This document shows, in pieces, positions 46,235 through 57,971 of a DNA stretch of 64,000 bases; the first letter of the stretch is position 1, and every line of letters begins with the position of its first letter. Under the pieces are notes generated by a model. That model was not told the origin of the DNA. It did no database searches and saw only the letters and a list, made by a program, of their open reading frames with translations. The translations under genes were made by a program, and so were the position numbers. Source of the DNA: Paraescarpia echinospica (Eukaryota; Annelida; Polychaeta; Sabellida; Siboglinidae); assembly GCA_020002185.1 (NCBI GenBank), contig CM034537.1, positions 7,302,448 through 7,366,447 on the forward strand, written 5' to 3'.

Positions 46235-46525
46235 CTCAACCCGACCCAATCCGACCCGACCAGACCAGACCAGACTCACACCTCCTGTAGTATATGCATT
46301 ACACCGACTGACCGAAGCCAAGTCACAATGACATATACTTGAACATTTTCGAATACATTACACTGACACCGACTAGCACGGATGTAGTCGAAAGGTTTAA
46401 AGTTTACGTGATCATGACGTCACACCGGCTTCAAGTATGACCCAGTCGGTGTCAGTCGGTGTAGTAAATACACTGCAGTCGGAATGAGTTTGATCTGGTT
46501 TGATCTAGTCTGGTCGAGCAATTAG
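46235..46525. mobile_element. Palindromic MITE-like repeat
   Basis: The left arm (about 46250-46340) has GACCAGACCAGACCAGACTC and TACACCGACTGACCG. The right arm (about 46430-46525) has the inverse, CAGTCGGTGTAGTAAAT and GATCTAGTCTGGTCG. A smaller inner pair, ACACTGACACCGACT with AGTCGGTGTCAGT, lies at 46364 and 46444. The arms diverge in detail, and no target duplication is clear. Confidence 0.5.
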
Positions 46526-47202
46526 ACATACTTTTTAATAATTTACATTATCACGACTATTATCGATGGACGTAAACTTCACAGGCTCTCCGACCTTCGT
46601 CATTTTGAACAAACAACGAGTATCTGCGAACGCGTCATGATGTTAGTGTAACGATGCTACATTTGCCTGTTAATTCATGTTAACTATGTTTTTAAAAATT
46701 ACATGGTTTCTAAAATTGATAATCGACTACATCCAGAAATAACGCATACAATTATGCACCAACGTAGGTTTTGTCCGGATTTTAAGCAGATTAAAACCGG
46801 GCGGTTAAAACCGGGCGCTTTTAACTAGTCAACCCTACAAATAGGTTACTGTATGGTTACGACACAGATACGTTACGTGTTTATTGGATGACGAGCAAGT
46901 CTATAAATAAGATTATACATTGAAGATGTGCCGTTGACATCATGCAGGTGGATGTGGTTGTAAATTCTTCCCAGTTGAAATCTATCCGATTTAATTAATA
47001 ATAAACTCCTTTCGCGCAAGTATTTCGTCGTCTACTACTTTTTCGAAAGGTCACTTGCACGCAATGACTGTATCATAATGTCAAACAAACGTGGTACGTT
47101 GTGATACCACACGTCAGGTGTGGCGTCTGAAAGTATCCCGTTCCATGAGTCGGCGTATCAAACGACATCCCCTCAACCGAAGTAGATCCACTCGACTCAC
47201 TG
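46526..47202. other. No recognisable feature
   Basis: Unique sequence up to the target site of the LTR element. An AATAAA-containing stretch near 47000 could be an old LTR end, but this is not supportable. Confidence 0.35.
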
Positions 47203-47207
47203 CTCAC

Positions 47208-47352
47208 TAATATGTATACGTCCCGCAACTACGAATAGCGCGACTACCGCTCATGGGTAATGATGTAAGATCTAAGAATAAACTTGTGTTAAGCTAGAAT
47301 AAGCGTGTTGGAGATTTACTTCGTGCGAACGTAAACTAGTAAATACACAACA
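47208..47352 (+). repeat. 5' LTR, 145 bp
   Basis: Begins TAATATGTATACG and ends ACACAACA. It matches the 3' LTR except for a 5-bp indel (AGTCC missing here after AATAAAC) and about four substitutions. AATAAA at 47279 could serve as polyadenylation signal. Short LTRs of this size are unusual but known in this class. Confidence 0.92.
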
Positions 47353-47372
47353 TATTGGTGACGAAGATGGGA
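47353..47372 (+). promoter_or_regulatory. Putative tRNA primer-binding site
   Basis: Sequence just inside the 5' LTR reads TATTGGTGACGAAGATGGGA. A TGG close to the LTR edge is typical of a primer site complementary to a tRNA CCA end. I cannot name the tRNA. Confidence 0.45.
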
Positions 47373-47529
47373 TCCGATTAGGACGACAATTAGCCACAGG
47401 GACTCCGCAAACCGGCGATACGGTAACCGTGTCATAGCGTCACCAAAATTGTGATATTTCGTGAATTTAAAAAAACCGCTGAACTTTGAGTCCGCGGCAG
47501 TGTCACGTGCATTGTCTCTTTGCCAGGCC

Positions 47530-48342
47530 ATGATGTCGTAGTCAAACAAGATAGCATCAACATTAATCGGGTCATTGGAGGTATACGACGGCAACGTTGA
47601 ACGTTGGGAGTCGTACACTGAACGTTTCGAACAATTTGTCGCAGCAAATGACATAAAGGATGCGAAGAAAGTGTCCGGGTTTTTTAATGTGATTGGAAGC
47701 CGAACATACGGGTTGCTAAGAACGTTAGTTTCTCCTACAAAGCCGAGTGAGCTGCCGTATTCAGAGTTATGTGATGCACTACGCAAACATCTGCATCCAC
47801 GACCCTTGATCATAGCCGAACGTTTCCGATTTTATAAACGAAATCAGAAGGAGGGTGAATCCATTTCGCAGTTTATCGCTGAGATTAAGAAACTCGCTGA
47901 GTTTTGTGAGTTTGGCGAAGTGCTGGACGACGCGTTACGAGATCGGCTCGTATGCGGACTGACGAACGAACATATGGCAATCCAGAAACGACTTTTGTCT
48001 GAAGCCAATCTAACGTTTAGTCGAGCGCTGGAAATTGCTGTAGGAATGGAACGTGCGGCTAAAGACTCGTGCGAGCTGACAAGGGGGCGTGGCAGTGAAA
48101 GCCTTCCAGTACATACGATTTCGAAGCGGCATCAAAATCGTGGTTCACAAAGACAAGTCAGACAGCAACAACAGAGTAAAAACGCGGCAAAGACTCGGTG
48201 TTTCCGCTGCAACCGAAACAACCATGGTCCTGATGATTGCTATTTTAAAGATGCAACGGTTGCGGGAAGAAGGGCCACATCAGGTCAGCTTGTTTGTCCA
48301 CAAAACAGAACCAGAAGCGAAACAACAAGGTTCACACAGTAA
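47530..48342 (+). pseudogene. gag of the Ty3-class element
   Basis: A capsid-like region (YDGNVERWESYTERFEQF, residues about 1-30 of the open part, then LRKHLHPRPLIIAERFRFYK) precedes a zinc knuckle CFRCNRNNHGPDDC with exact CX2CX4HX4C spacing near 48200-48241. A second knuckle, CGKKGHIRSAC, follows in the neighbouring frame (from about 48266), showing a frameshift between the two. An ATG at 47530 is in phase, but a TAG comes three codons later (47539). The open part therefore runs from about 47542, and its real start is uncertain. The protein would assemble the particle and bind the RNA. Confidence 0.8.
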
Positions 48343-49061
48343 AACAAGCTACGCGCCATATAGACAGCGACGTTGATAACTCCGAAGATGGTGTACAGAG
48401 ACTTGAACTGTATTCCATGCACAGTGGCAGTGGCGCCATCTGGCTACAAGTTCAAATAGAAGGACATGACATGCAAATGGAACTCGACACGGGAGCCGCA
48501 GTGTCCGTAATGGGTCGCGAAGACTACGAGAAGTATCTGTCCCATGTTCCTCTGAAGAAATCTTCAATACAACTAGAGACGTATACCAGCGAAAAGATAT
48601 GCCCACTTGGCATTGCATATGTCGACGTGTGCTACAATAGCCAGAAGAAAACTTTGAGCCTCTACATCATCGACAAGGGGGGCCCACCGTTATTCGGTCG
48701 TGAATGGTTGAACGCCATAAAGCTCAACTGGCCTGAAATTAAGGCACTCTCAGCACATGCGTTTTCCACATCTACGAAGAAGTTGGAGAGTATCCTCCAG
48801 AAACACGTCGCAGTCTTCAGCCCTGGTGTAGGGAAAGTGAAAGGCCATCAAGCCAAACTGACGGTAGAAGTGAAGCGACTGATAGCATCAGATCAAGTAC
48901 TCACTCACTATGACATTGACCGCCCAGTACGTTTAGAAACTGACGCGTCACCATATGGACTGGGAGCGGTTATCTCGCACGTGATGGACGATGGTGACGA
49001 GCGCCCGATCGCGTTCGCCTCCAGAACTCTCAAAAGCAGAGATGAACTACTCACAAATTGA
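48294..49061 (+). pseudogene. pol part 1: protease and first part of RNase H (RT missing between)
   Basis: The aspartic protease shows LDTGAAVSVMG (near 48483-48515) and the PLFGREWLNAIKLNW block (about 48690). Then comes the segment LQKHVAVFSPGVG...HQAKLTVE that normally precedes the RT. At about 48870 the frame passes directly to RLIASDQVLTHYD and ETDASPYGLGAV, the start of RNase H. Roughly 200-250 residues, the entire polymerase with its YxDD motif, are gone without disturbing the frame. A frameshift near 49030 moves the rest of RNase H to the next frame. Confidence 0.88.
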
Positions 49062-50748
49062 AAAGGAGGGTCTCGCAGTTATATGGGGACTGAAAAGATT
49101 CAACCAGTATCTGGAAGGTCGAACCTTCACCATCGTGACAGATCATCAACCACTGTTGACCATCTTTCATCCCAGCAAATCGGTATCATCGACAGCTGCT
49201 GCAAGACTGCAACGCTGGGCATTGTTCCTCGGTGGATACAGGTACACGATCCTGTATAGAAGCACAACGAAACACGCCAACGCCGACTGTCTTTCACGAC
49301 TGCCAATGCGTGATAACAGCGAGGGTCAACACTCCTACGATGCTGCAGACCTGTTTCACATCGACCAAGTCAGCGTGATGCCTGTCAGCAGTGAAGAGCT
49401 CAGAAGGGAAACGAGCAGGAACCCAACCCTTAGTAAGGTTCTTCAACTCACCATGAATGGCGAGTGGAGCACGCAGTACAAACACAACATGGACTTTGTT
49501 CCATATTACCAACGAAAAGACGAATTATCCGTCCAGCAGGGATGTCTGTTGTGGGGTACTCGGGTCATCCTTCCTCCCAAGCTTCGTTACAGGGTGCTAC
49601 AAGAATTGCACGAAGGCCACATGGGCATAGTAAAAATGAAGTGCCTGAGCAGAAGCTACGCATGGTGGCCAGGAATAGACCAGCAGATCGAGGACATCGC
49701 GAAATCCTGCCAAGGTTGCCAACAAACACAGCGGGCACCACAACTGGCCCCCTTGCATCCTTGGGAATTTCCATCCAGACGGTGGCAACGCGTGCACATT
49801 GACTTTGCTGGACCTTTCCTAGGAAAAATGTTCCTCATAGTTGTTGACGCCCATTCAAAATGGCCAGAAGTCATTCCAATGAACACAACCACTGCAATTC
49901 AAACAATCGAAGTGTTGAGATCTTTATTTGCGAGATGGGGTCTACCAGAACAACTCGTGAGTGATAACGGGCCTCAATTCGTCGCAGAGGAGTTCGCCAA
50001 ATTCATGAAGCAGAACGGCATCCACCACATCACTTCAGCGCCGTATCACCCTGCTACGAACGGACTTGCGGAAAGATTCGTACAGAGCTTCAAAAAGTCC
50101 CTGCGCGCATCAGTGTCTGGCTCAGATGCTAGGCTCAGCCTTCAACAAAGACTCAACAACTTCCTGCTTGCATACCGTAACACACCGCACGTAACAACAG
50201 GACAAGCACCGGCAACACCGATGTTGGGCCACAACATCAGATCACGACTAGATCTGCTGAAGCCTGATCTAGACAGCACAATCCGGAAGAAACGGATGTC
50301 AGCGACGCGAACGGGGAAGATGAGACATTTCTTCGAAGGTCAGACAGTGATGACCAGAAACTACCACTCTGGGCCGAAGTGAGTTCCAGGAACTGTGTTA
50401 CAACAAACAGGGCCAGTGAGTTTCATCATCAAGGTGGGACAAATGATGTGGCGGCGTCACCTGGATCAAATATGTGGTACAAATGTTACCCCTAATATGG
50501 TCGAGGATACGGAGGTACATGAGCCTATCGTGTCGGGATTAACAACAGACACCGAGGACGTGATATCGGCACAGGTCGTACCTGAACTGTCGACACCACC
50601 TGTGGAAGTAACAGTGCCGACAACACGACGAACTGAAGTCAGTTCTACTACACCTGTTGGAACTGCGCAAACTTTCGTTCGTCCTCTTGCTGAGCGACGC
50701 TACCCGGAGCGTGAAAATCGACGTCCACCTACCAAACTGGACTTATAA
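49028..50748 (+). pseudogene. pol part 2: RNase H, integrase and C-terminal tail
   Basis: RNase H continues with EMNYSQIEKEGLAVIWGLKRF and TDHQPLL. The integrase zinc domain has HEGHMG and CQGCQQT. The integrase core has HIDFAGP (Asp codon at 49801), SDNGPQF (Asp 49963) and GLAERF (Glu 50071), giving the classical D-D-35-E spacing, so integrase looks intact. TGA at 50380-50382 replaces an expected Trp codon in the tail region. The same frame continues to 50748 with SFIIKVG and a Pro/Thr-rich end. The long frame as given begins with a non-ATG codon at 48991; homology starts at about 49028. Confidence 0.9.
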
Positions 50749-50991
50749 TGTGATGCAAATGAGTATCAACGTAATTTGTACCGAGAGATTGTTTAGTTAT
50801 TTTGAACTCTACAGCAGTACAATACAGAATATTTCGTTGGATGCTTAACATCGTATAATTAGCCATTGATCTTCTCACAGACATCATTGTTCCGGGACGG
50901 ATTACTAGATGTGTATTACTGACTGAGTATTGTATGAACATTTAAAATAAGAGTTTTCTGTGGAACATTATTTTGAGTTCATAATTAAGTC

Positions 50992-50999
50992 GGGAGGAA
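50992..50999 (+). promoter_or_regulatory. Polypurine tract
   Basis: GGGAGGAA directly before the 3' LTR, the expected primer site for second-strand synthesis. Its position fixes the LTR edge at 51000. Confidence 0.75.
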
Positions 51000-51149
51000 T
51001 AATATGTATACGTCCCGTAACTACGAGTAGCGCGACTACCGCTCATGGGCAATGATGTAAGATCTAAGAATAAACAGTCCTTGTGTTAAGCTAGAATAAG
51101 CGTGTTGGAGATTTACTTCGTGCGAACGTAAACTAGTAAATACACAACA
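51000..51149 (+). repeat. 3' LTR, 150 bp
   Basis: Direct repeat of 47208-47352 with a 5-bp longer middle. It is followed by the second CTCAC target copy. Confidence 0.92.
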
Positions 51150-51154
51150 CTCAC

Positions 51155-51480
51155 AACATTGACTAATGTACGCTTTCTATGAAGTACTTGCAGTCATGAC
51201 GATAACATGCATGCAGTGCCAGCAAAAACCCATCAAGAATTCTAATAGGCCTTTGGTGTCAGTGTGTGTTGTACCGCCAACCATAACAGTAATTTCGTCA
51301 CAGTCAGCGAAGATGAATTCCTTCCTGAAACATTCAGTATGCGTCATTATTACTGTTGAAAAACAGAATCTCGGCCACAACATTTGCGTATTCGTTGTGG
51401 CCCATGAGCAACCGCAGCGTCGCATGCGTGTGTAAAGTGCACAATGTTAATTGCCAGCGGTACGCGTTCGCGTTCTCATT
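51155..51480. other. No recognisable feature
   Basis: Short unique stretch between the LTR element and the microsatellite region. Confidence 0.4.
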
Positions 51481-51626
51481 CTACGCTAGTCTCTGCATAC
51501 ATGCATGCGTACACGTACATACGTACACATACAGGCACACGTACATATGCACGCACGCGCACACGACCGCACGCACACACTCCCACAAGCATACATGTTC
51601 ACGACCATGAACACACACACGCACGA

Positions 51627-51709
<83 letters not shown>

Positions 51710-51927
51710 AACACACACATACACACACAAATACATACACACACACACTCACTGTAGGCATACACACATACGCACGCGAGTATATTTTGATAGAATTCGT
51801 GATATTACAAGGCGTGTTAATAAACAGTTATTAAGAGTTAAAGGATTAATTACTTGTGTATTGAGGTTCGTAATAATAATTACATTAATCAGTAAGATTC
51901 CTGAACCCAGAAATACATCAGGCGATT
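51481..51927. repeat. Microsatellite-linked dispersed repeat, copy 2 (left allele)
   Basis: Degenerate CATA/CACG sequence (51500-51612), a pure CA tract (about 51630-51704), CAAA/CATA units and then the ~177-bp core (51750-51927) also seen at 39472-39648. Confidence 0.85.
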
Positions 51928-52140
51928 TTGTTAGTTTTCCACAAGTGCTACATACACTTTTTGGGAACAGTTGCATGTTTTGTCAGTGTTTTCCACAAGT
52001 GCTACATACATTTTAAAAACATTTTGCGAACTGCTACACAATGTTTTATAGTTTTGCACAAGTGCTACGTAATTTTTTGTTCACACCAACATTTTCATAC
52101 AATAATTTCTCTTATTTGTTCACAATTGCCTGCTAATTTT
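51928..52140. repeat. Degenerate tandem motif CACAAGTGCTACATAC
   Basis: Three to four imperfect units of TTTTCCACAAGTGCTACATA with variable spacing (about 51936, 51990, 52053). Repeated in the right allele at 57972-58185. Confidence 0.65.
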
Positions 52141-52538
52141 TGCGGACAACTGCACGGATAGAAGTTGTGGCTACTTCAATATCATTCAGTCACAGTATCC
52201 CAACCCCTCGATATATTGTGGTGCCGATTTTAGTGCCGGTTTATTACCGAAAATATCTAACATAGGCAGCAAACCGCGTCTCGATATTCGAAGCGGTTAC
52301 GATTCTGTGGCGGAATTTCTTAAGGTAGTATTTTAGTAAACGTCAATTTCACAAAAGATAACACCCTTCCAAGTTGGGATTAACACTAGGCTTTCATTTC
52401 TTTTAAAGAAATGTCGGAACAACATAAAACATATGCCATTCTGAAGGAATAACTTACCATGCAAGCATATATGTTATTCGATAATGATCATAAAATTGAT
52501 TTTTTGTACAATGTTTTTCCTTTTTGACAGGAACAAAC
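52141..52538. other. No gene; flank of the minisatellite
   Basis: Unique sequence. Just before the array is a pyrimidine-rich TTTTTCCTTTTTGACAG, which resembles a 3' splice site, but no matching exon structure is found. Confidence 0.4.
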
Positions 52539-54885
52539 AGCCGATCCGACGTAGACAGAAGTAGCCGATCTGACGTAGACAGAAGTAGCCGATCTGACGT
52601 AGACAGAAGTAGCCGATCTGACGTAGACAGAAGTAGCTGATCCGATGTAGAGAGAAGTAGCCGATCTGAAGTAGATAGAAGTAGCCGATCCGACGCAGAG
52701 AGAATTAGCCGATCCGATGTAGAGAGAAGTAGCCGATCTGACGTACACAGAAGTAGCCGATCTGATGTAGAGAGAAGTAGCCGATCTGACGTAGACAGAA
52801 GTAGCCGATCCGATGTAGAGAGAAGTAGCCGATCTGACGTAGAGAGAAGTAGCCGATCTGATGTAGAGAGAAGTAGCCGATCCGATGTAGAGAGAAATAT
52901 CCGATCTGACGTAGACAGAAGTAGCCGATCTGATGTAGAGAGAAGTAGCTGATCCGACGTAGAGAGAAGTAGCCGATCCGATGTAGAGAGAAGTAGCCAA
53001 TTTGACGTAGACAGAAGTAGCCGATCTAATGTAGAGAGAAGTAGCCGATACGATGTAGACAGAAGTAGCCGATCCGACGTAGAGAGAAGTAGCCGATCTG
53101 ATGTAGAGAGAAGTAGCCGATCCAATGTAGACAGAAGTAGCCGATCTGATGTAGAGAGAAGTAGCCGATAAGATGTAGAGAGAAGTAGCTGATCCGATGT
53201 AGAGAGAAGTAGCCGATCCGACGTAGACAGAAGTAGCCGATCTGATGTAGAGAGAAGTAGCCGATCCGATGTAGACAGAAGTAGCCGATCCGACGTAGAG
53301 AGAAGTAGCCGATCCGATGTAGAGAGAAGTAGCCAATCTGACGTAGACAGAAGTAGCCGATCTGATGTAGAGAGAAGTAGCCGATACGATGTAGACAGAA
53401 GTAGCCGATCCGACGTTGAGAGAAGTAGCCGATCTGATGTAGAGAGAAGTAGCCGATCCAATGTAGACATAAGTAGCCGATCTGATGTAGAGAGAAGTAG
53501 CCGATAAGATGTAGAGAGAAGTAGCTGATCCGATGTAGAGAGAAGTAGCCGATCCGACGTAAAGAGAAGTAGCCGATCTGACGTAGACAGAAGTAGCCGA
53601 TCTGACGTAGAGAGTAGTAGCCGATCCGATGTTGAGAGAAGTAGCCGATCTGACGTAGACAGAAGTAGCCGATCTGATGTAGAGAGAAGTAGCCGATCTG
53701 ATGTAGAGAGAAGTAGCCAATCCGATGTAGACAGAAGTAGCCGATCTGACGTAGACAGAAGTAGCCGATCTGACGTAGACAGAAGTAGCCGATCTGACGT
53801 AAACAGAAGTAGCTGATCCGATGTATAGAGAAGTAGCCGATCTGACGTAGACAGAAGTAGCCGATCCGATGTAGAGAGACGTAGCCGATCTGATGTAGAG
53901 AGAATTAGCCGATCTGATGTAGACACAAGTAGCCGATCCGACGCAGAGAGAATTACCCGATCCGATGTAGAGAGAAGTAGCCGATCTGACGTACACAGAA
54001 GTAGCCGATCTGATGTAGAGAGAAGTAGCCGATCTGACGTACACAGAAGTAGCCGATCCGATGTAGAGAGAAGTAGCCGATCTGACGTAGACAGAAGTAG
54101 CCGATCTGACGTAGACAGAAGTAGTCGATCTGACGTAGACAGAAGTAGCCGATCCGATGTAGATAGAAGTAGCCGATCTGACGTAGACAGAAGTAGCCGA
54201 TCCGATGTAGACAGAAGTAGCCGATCTGACGTAGACAGAAGTAGCCGATCCGATGTAGACAGAAGTAGCCGATCTGACGTAGACAGAAGTAGCCGATCCG
54301 ACGTAGACAGAAGTAGCCGATCTGACGTAGACAGAAGTAGCCTATCCGATGTAGACAGAAGTAGCCGATCCGACGTAGACAGAAGTAGCCGATCTGATGT
54401 ACCCAGAAGTAGCCGATCTGATGTAGAGAGAAGTAGCCGATCCGACGTAGAGAGAAGTAGCCGATCCGACGTAGACAGAAGTAGCCGATCTGATGTAGAG
54501 AGAAGTAGCCGATCCAATGTAGACAGAAGTAGCCGATCCGACGTAGAGAGAAGTAGCCGATCCGACGTAGACAGAAGTAGCCGATCCGACGTAGAGAGAA
54601 GTAGTCGATCCGTAGTAGGGAGAAGTAGCCGATCCGATGTAGACAGAAGTAGCCGATACAATGGAGACATAAATAGTCGATCTGACGTATAGAGAAATAG
54701 CCGATCCGACGTAGACAAGAATATCCGATTCGACTTACATAGAAATAACCGATCAGACGTAGACAGAGTATCCGATCCGACGTAGAGAGAAATAGCCGAT
54801 CCGACGTACCCAGAAGTAGCCGATCCGACGTAAACAGAAGAAGCCGATTCGACGTAGACAGAAGTAGCCGATCCGACGTAGATAG
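52539..54885. repeat. 24-bp minisatellite, left allele, about 98 units
   Basis: The unit contains GATCTGACGTAGACAGAAGT plus AGCC, with two main variant forms (TCTGACGTAGACAGA and TCCGATGTAGAGAGA) intermixed. All three minus-strand phases are free of stops for kilobases, giving SDRLLLST, SATSVYVR and GYFCLRRI octads. The plus phase reads SDVDRSSR but is stopped wherever CGA became TGA (for example near 52637, 52948, 53190, 53524 and 53814). One 23-bp unit near 54767 shifts the phase. Units become more diverged at the right edge (54600-54885). Confidence 0.97.
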
Positions 54886-56702
54886 CATAGCTTTTTTTAA
54901 CGCCTAAGTAGATACAATTTCTTGGAATTTAAGAATTTTTAGGACATTTACTGGAAGTCGCATTTGTGGAACGTGTTTTTTTTATCTCCGCTACTTAAGG
55001 TTTTTCGGCGCTGAGCTTAAAGATTTGTTTTTTTACGTCTAAAACTAGACGTAAACCGCTTAAATGAACAAAATTGGTCTGAAAACTAATAAGTTAGAAA
55101 AAACAGTCATGTAGATTTATTGGGGTATCGGGCACTATTTTTGACTGGACATCGCCGAGCGAAGGAGCAAAACAAATTCGGAATTCTGAGTAAAAAAGTT
55201 ACTTTAAAAATTGAAAACTTAAGAAAATCGGTCCTATTAGTTAAGGTAGCAGTTGTGTGCATGACGTTTGAGGTCGAACAATGGAACTAACCTGATGGAT
55301 TGGCATAACATGCTTTGTGCATCGATGTGAAGTTGGTGTACCGTACCTGCTATATGGGCTATATGCACTGACTACATGTATGTAATCAAGGTAAGTTTTT
55401 ACATCGAACTTATATAGTTATATTGTATTATCTTCGATGATTTAGACTGTAACCGTGTTAAACACACAACAACGGGGATTGGGATCAAGCATGTTTCAAA
55501 TGTCCGTCACTGTACCACCCGCTTTGTTTATTTCTTCTTATTTTGAAACATACATGTTTTGTGTAAGAATGATTTTGTGTTTCTTACGCTGAGGGGCAAT
55601 CGTACTAATATTGCATGACTCCTTCAGTCAGAATCCGAATTCGCCGAGTTTGAGCCGTGTTATTGCTAGTTCAACCCGTATAGGGCGGGTTCATTGGGAG
55701 TGTTTGGTTATGATTCGGTTTGCGTAATGGACCTATCCATCATGTGACCTACTGCCTAACACTACAATTCGTTAAACCATCGAAGATGGATGCTGAACAC
55801 GTATATTCTGTTGGAATTCTGACCCCGGGTGTTTTTATTCATGATAAAAACATAAGGCAATGTTGCTTAAGCGAAAACTGTATGCGGCATAGGTTAAATT
55901 GGCAGATGCCATGCTGCACTAGTAATATTATGCGCACATTATCACTTGTGTAAACATTGTTGAAACGATTTTCAAGACAATATGCCTATCACTTCGACAA
56001 TCTACTTAGTATTTTGTGCCGTGGCGACGACGTAATGTGACATTTCCACTAATGTTTTGCTCTTTACAAGAGGCTTAGTTGCCTTTGAGTTCTGGAGGGT
56101 TTTGCTTGCAGAATACAACACTGTCAACGTCTCATCTATGAGACGTTGACAAAGTGCTTACTCAGCACCTGGTCATCCTGAAGATAATGCCAGCCAAGAT
56201 TACTCAAATAGAAACTAAACCTGGAGATTAAGCGATTTTGAAAGTCATCTGAACGGATAGCATGGTAATCATTAGTTTCAAACAGTTGTCGATCTCATGC
56301 GGTGAGCAATCTATCATGTAAGTTCTCAATAACTGTGCATTAACCGGTTATGCCAGTATAATATTATCCATAGAATATATGTTTTGAACATTAGTTATGG
56401 TTTGTCGGCCTCTGATAATGTGAGTGTAATCTTTACATCCACCTTCCCACGGCTCTCTTCTTCAGTTGCTAAATCTAATTGTTTTTTGCTAGACATTTAG
56501 TAGCAACTCACACCATTGCCATTGCTTTGGGCATCACGATAAGTCAATTTTTAGCACGCCACGCCACGCCAAGGACACGATTGTAGTGGACAATCACATA
56601 AATGAAAAAAAAACTAATTTCTTATATAACGCATTATGCTGTCCTCAGGATTGCTCAATGCGCTTTACACTTTACTTCCTGGCAGATCTGTTCGAACACA
56701 CA
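54886..56702. other. No certain gene; sequence shared by both alleles
   Basis: About 1.8 kb. A 77-residue frame (55720-55953, +) is identical in translation with 63489-63722 except for one residue, but since these are alleles this is not evidence of selection. No domain is recognised. A perfect 13-bp hairpin lies at 56123-56150. Confidence 0.4.
56123..56150. repeat. Perfect 13-bp inverted repeat with 2-base loop
   Basis: GTCAACGTCTCAT, CT, ATGAGACGTTGAC. No T-run follows, and a function is not implied. The same hairpin is at 63892-63919 in the other allele. Confidence 0.85.
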
Positions 56703-57702
56703 NNNNNNNNNNNNNNNNNNNNNNNNNNNNNNNNNNNNNNNNNNNNNNNNNNNNNNNNNNNNNNNNNNNNNNNNNNNNNNNNNNNNNNNNNNNNNNNNNN
56801 NNNNNNNNNNNNNNNNNNNNNNNNNNNNNNNNNNNNNNNNNNNNNNNNNNNNNNNNNNNNNNNNNNNNNNNNNNNNNNNNNNNNNNNNNNNNNNNNNNNN
56901 NNNNNNNNNNNNNNNNNNNNNNNNNNNNNNNNNNNNNNNNNNNNNNNNNNNNNNNNNNNNNNNNNNNNNNNNNNNNNNNNNNNNNNNNNNNNNNNNNNNN
57001 NNNNNNNNNNNNNNNNNNNNNNNNNNNNNNNNNNNNNNNNNNNNNNNNNNNNNNNNNNNNNNNNNNNNNNNNNNNNNNNNNNNNNNNNNNNNNNNNNNNN
57101 NNNNNNNNNNNNNNNNNNNNNNNNNNNNNNNNNNNNNNNNNNNNNNNNNNNNNNNNNNNNNNNNNNNNNNNNNNNNNNNNNNNNNNNNNNNNNNNNNNNN
57201 NNNNNNNNNNNNNNNNNNNNNNNNNNNNNNNNNNNNNNNNNNNNNNNNNNNNNNNNNNNNNNNNNNNNNNNNNNNNNNNNNNNNNNNNNNNNNNNNNNNN
57301 NNNNNNNNNNNNNNNNNNNNNNNNNNNNNNNNNNNNNNNNNNNNNNNNNNNNNNNNNNNNNNNNNNNNNNNNNNNNNNNNNNNNNNNNNNNNNNNNNNNN
57401 NNNNNNNNNNNNNNNNNNNNNNNNNNNNNNNNNNNNNNNNNNNNNNNNNNNNNNNNNNNNNNNNNNNNNNNNNNNNNNNNNNNNNNNNNNNNNNNNNNNN
57501 NNNNNNNNNNNNNNNNNNNNNNNNNNNNNNNNNNNNNNNNNNNNNNNNNNNNNNNNNNNNNNNNNNNNNNNNNNNNNNNNNNNNNNNNNNNNNNNNNNNN
57601 NNNNNNNNNNNNNNNNNNNNNNNNNNNNNNNNNNNNNNNNNNNNNNNNNNNNNNNNNNNNNNNNNNNNNNNNNNNNNNNNNNNNNNNNNNNNNNNNNNNN
57701 NN
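56703..57702. other. Assembly gap, 1000 N
   Basis: Exactly 1000 undetermined bases. The left contig ends in unique sequence followed by CACACA, and the right contig begins inside a CA repeat that matches 51.6 kb. Confidence 0.98.
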
Positions 57703-57737
<35 letters not shown>

Positions 57738-57971
57738 AACACACACATACACACACAAATACATACACACACACACATACACACACACACTCACTGTACG
57801 CATACACACATACGCACGCGAGTATATTTTGATAGAATTCGTGATATTACAAGGCGTGTTAATAAACAGTTATTAAGAGTTAAAGGATTAATTACTTGTG
57901 TATTGAGGTTCGTAATAATAATTACATTAATCAGTAAGATTCCTGAACCCAGAAATACATCAGGCGATTTT
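57703..57971. repeat. Microsatellite-linked dispersed repeat (right allele)
   Basis: CA tract cut by the gap, CAAA/CATA units, then the ~177-bp core at about 57795-57971, nearly identical to the left allele. An extra CATACACACA unit lies near 57777. Confidence 0.9.

Larger units (their letters stand above)
47208..51149 (+). mobile_element. Ty3/mdg4-class LTR retrotransposon without RT domain
   Basis: Two direct LTRs (47208-47352 and 51000-51149) enclose gag and pol genes in the order gag, protease, RNase H, integrase, the order of Ty3-class elements. CTCAC is repeated directly outside both LTRs (47203-47207 and 51150-51154), a 5-bp target duplication proving retroviral-type integration. A purine tract GGGAGGAA directly precedes the right LTR. 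The reverse transcriptase domain that should lie between protease and RNase H is absent. One frameshift near 48270, another near 49030 and a TGA at 50380-50382 also interrupt coding. Confidence 0.93.

Noticed and set aside
52521..52640. Possible 3' splice site (pyrimidine tract plus CAG) leading into an RS-like exon SDVDRSSR on the plus strand
   Set aside because: The plus phase is stopped by TGA after about four units and repeatedly later, in both alleles.
52454..54718. Open frames of hundreds of residues with SDRLLLST, SATSVYVR and GYFCLRR repeats, suggesting a giant repetitive protein
   Set aside because: They follow automatically from a stop-free 24-bp unit. All three minus phases are open, there is no domain or clear start, and length differs by 72 units between alleles.
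55720..55953. 77-residue frame conserved at 63489-63722
   Set aside because: The second copy is probably the other allele, so conservation says nothing about coding.
56123..56150. Hairpin as transcription terminator
   Set aside because: No T-run follows, and intrinsic terminators of this type are bacterial.
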